Positions 63,338-64,000 of a stretch of DNA of 64,000 bases are shown here, piece by piece. Location of the stretch: assembly GCF_000687995.1 (NCBI RefSeq), contig NZ_JIAC01000001.1, positions 2,542,001 to 2,606,000 of the forward strand, given 5' to 3'. How positions within the stretch are numbered: position 1 is the stretch's first letter; every line of letters starts with the position of its first letter. The notes under the pieces were generated by a model that searched no databases, was not told the DNA's origin, and saw only the letters and a list, made by a program, of their open reading frames with translations. This stretch comes from Selenomonas ruminantium AC2024. GTDB lineage: Bacteria > Bacillota > Negativicutes > Selenomonadales > Selenomonadaceae. Made by a program: the position numbers and the translations under genes.

Positions 63338-63994
63338 ATCAGGTGCTAATTTGACATTTGTTGCTTTGTCCATGGTAAGTTCATCCCAGGAAATTTCATG
63401 CATCATAAGCAGTGGCTGCATTCCCAGCAGGGCGGCCGACAGCATATAATTGCCAAGGTTGAGACTGCAAATCCCATACGCCTTTCCCGCATATTCTATT
63501 AACTTTTTTTCAGCCACAGGCATGGTACTGATTTCCCCAGGCGATAACGAAAAACCGTGTCCCTCGCATTTTACCAGACTTTCCTTTCTTGTCCATAAGC
63601 GATAAAACCGTTCCTGTCGCTCGCTTTCATCTTTTCCCCGCAGCATCCATTCATATTCCGAGGAAGTCAGTGCCTCCCGTACCCAATCGCCATAGGAAAC
63701 CATTTTCTCGATATCCACGCCCACAGAGCTGTCTGCCTCAGCCAGCACAGCATATGCTCCACTATGCGATAGATTGAAAAACTTTCCCTCTGCCAAAGGT
63801 TTTCCTTCTTCATTATAGGAAATACTGCGACCCTGAGCTGCTTTTTGCAGCAACAGGGAAGACGCAAAGCACCTAAGCCTGTCCTCTTCCTGCCGATAAC
63901 GCATCATCTTTTCATAGCGCGCTGCCGGCAAAAGTCTTGCAGCATCCCCCAGATGGGAACGCAGACAGTCCACCGGCAAGAGCGTTATCATCAC
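63320..63994 (-). CDS. 4'-phosphopantetheinyl transferase (Sfp type); start near window edge
   Basis: Transfers phosphopantetheine from CoA to carrier proteins. The 224 residues visible have the Sfp motifs SVGVDIEKM (Mg2+ Asp/Glu) and FYRLWTRKESLVKCEGHGFSL (WxxKEAxxK-like, here W-T-R-K-E-S-L-V-K). YRQEEDRLRCFASSLLL lies near the N-terminus, as expected. The GTG at 63994 and ATG at 63991 are candidate starts, but the frame stays open to the window edge, so the true start could be outside. No carrier-protein gene is nearby. Confidence 0.82.
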   Translation of the reverse strand: MMITLLPVDCLRSHLGDAARLLPAARYEKMMRYRQEEDRLRCFASSLLLQKAAQGRSISYNEEGKPLAEGKFFNLSHSGAYAVLAEADSSVGVDIEKMVSYGDWVREALTSSEYEWMLRGKDESERQERFYRLWTRKESLVKCEGHGFSLSPGEISTMPVAEKKLIEYAGKAYGICSLNLGNYMLSAALLGMQPLLMMHEISWDELTMDKATNVKLAPDLTESS

Positions 63995-64000
63995 TTCGCG

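Overview
The window looks like a chromosomal core region of a diderm Firmicute of the Negativicutes, most likely a Selenomonas-like organism. This rests on gene content, not on a database match. Firmicute marks are the L27 precursor with a Prp-cleavable leader, an RNA polymerase delta-like protein, a TilS-HprT fusion, and the CvfB, YqeK and RsfS gene order. A Tat-exported, fumarate-reductase-type flavoprotein implies a periplasm, hence two membranes. Many genes start with TTG behind a strong Shine-Dalgarno site.

Layout. 1-6.6 kb: the end of a metallophosphoesterase gene, two exported proteins of unknown function, a DEAD-box helicase with a DbpA-type RNA-binding domain, rimO and an orphan solute-binding protein. 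6.6-7.1 kb: three large non-coding hairpins. 7.1-17.1 kb: a long minus-strand run with rplU-prp-rpmA, obg, yhbY, proB, proA, a 52-residue membrane protein, nadD, yqeK, an LCP protein, rsfS, cvfB and cheV. 17.3-23.4 kb (plus strand): tatA-tatC, a UbiD/UbiA pair (menaquinone), folD and fhs. 23.5-27.2 kb (minus): a three-subunit fumarate reductase of the MfrABE/SdhABE type. 27.3-34.3 kb: a chemoreceptor, a LysR regulator, pyruvate:ferredoxin oxidoreductase, a small orphan gene and tRNA-Pro(CGG). 34.5-47.2 kb (minus): ftsH, tilS-hprT, an S1 protein, an FtsB/DivIC-like protein, a zinc-ribbon protein, a glycosyltransferase, an SDR, HU, a YabN methylase, mfd and a second Cys-rich protein. 48-52 kb: pyrG, rpoE, argS and a DUF1934 gene. 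52.7-56.1 kb: a chemoreceptor and two CheX-type genes. 56.3-64 kb: putP, an FAD oxidoreductase, recX-recA, folB, an NlpC/P60 hydrolase under a c-di-AMP riboswitch, RNase P RNA and a phosphopantetheinyl transferase.

An anaerobic theme links several blocks. Pyruvate oxidation by NifJ supplies reduced carriers. The UbiD/UbiA pair probably contributes to menaquinone. The fumarate reductase would use menaquinol outside the cytoplasmic membrane after Tat export of its flavoprotein. FolD and Fhs handle one-carbon units.

The least expected signal is non-coding. Four roughly 200-bp intergenic elements lie in two head-to-head pairs that bracket the pyrG-rpoE-argS-DUF1934 block. Each folds into a four-way, cloverleaf-like structure, and most of its arms end in GNA triloops of the form GC-GNA-GC. 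A smaller repeat family at three other sites has a similar plan. A separate cluster of three hairpins includes two whose 23-nt loops are exact complements. These are the best candidates for an undescribed system in this window.
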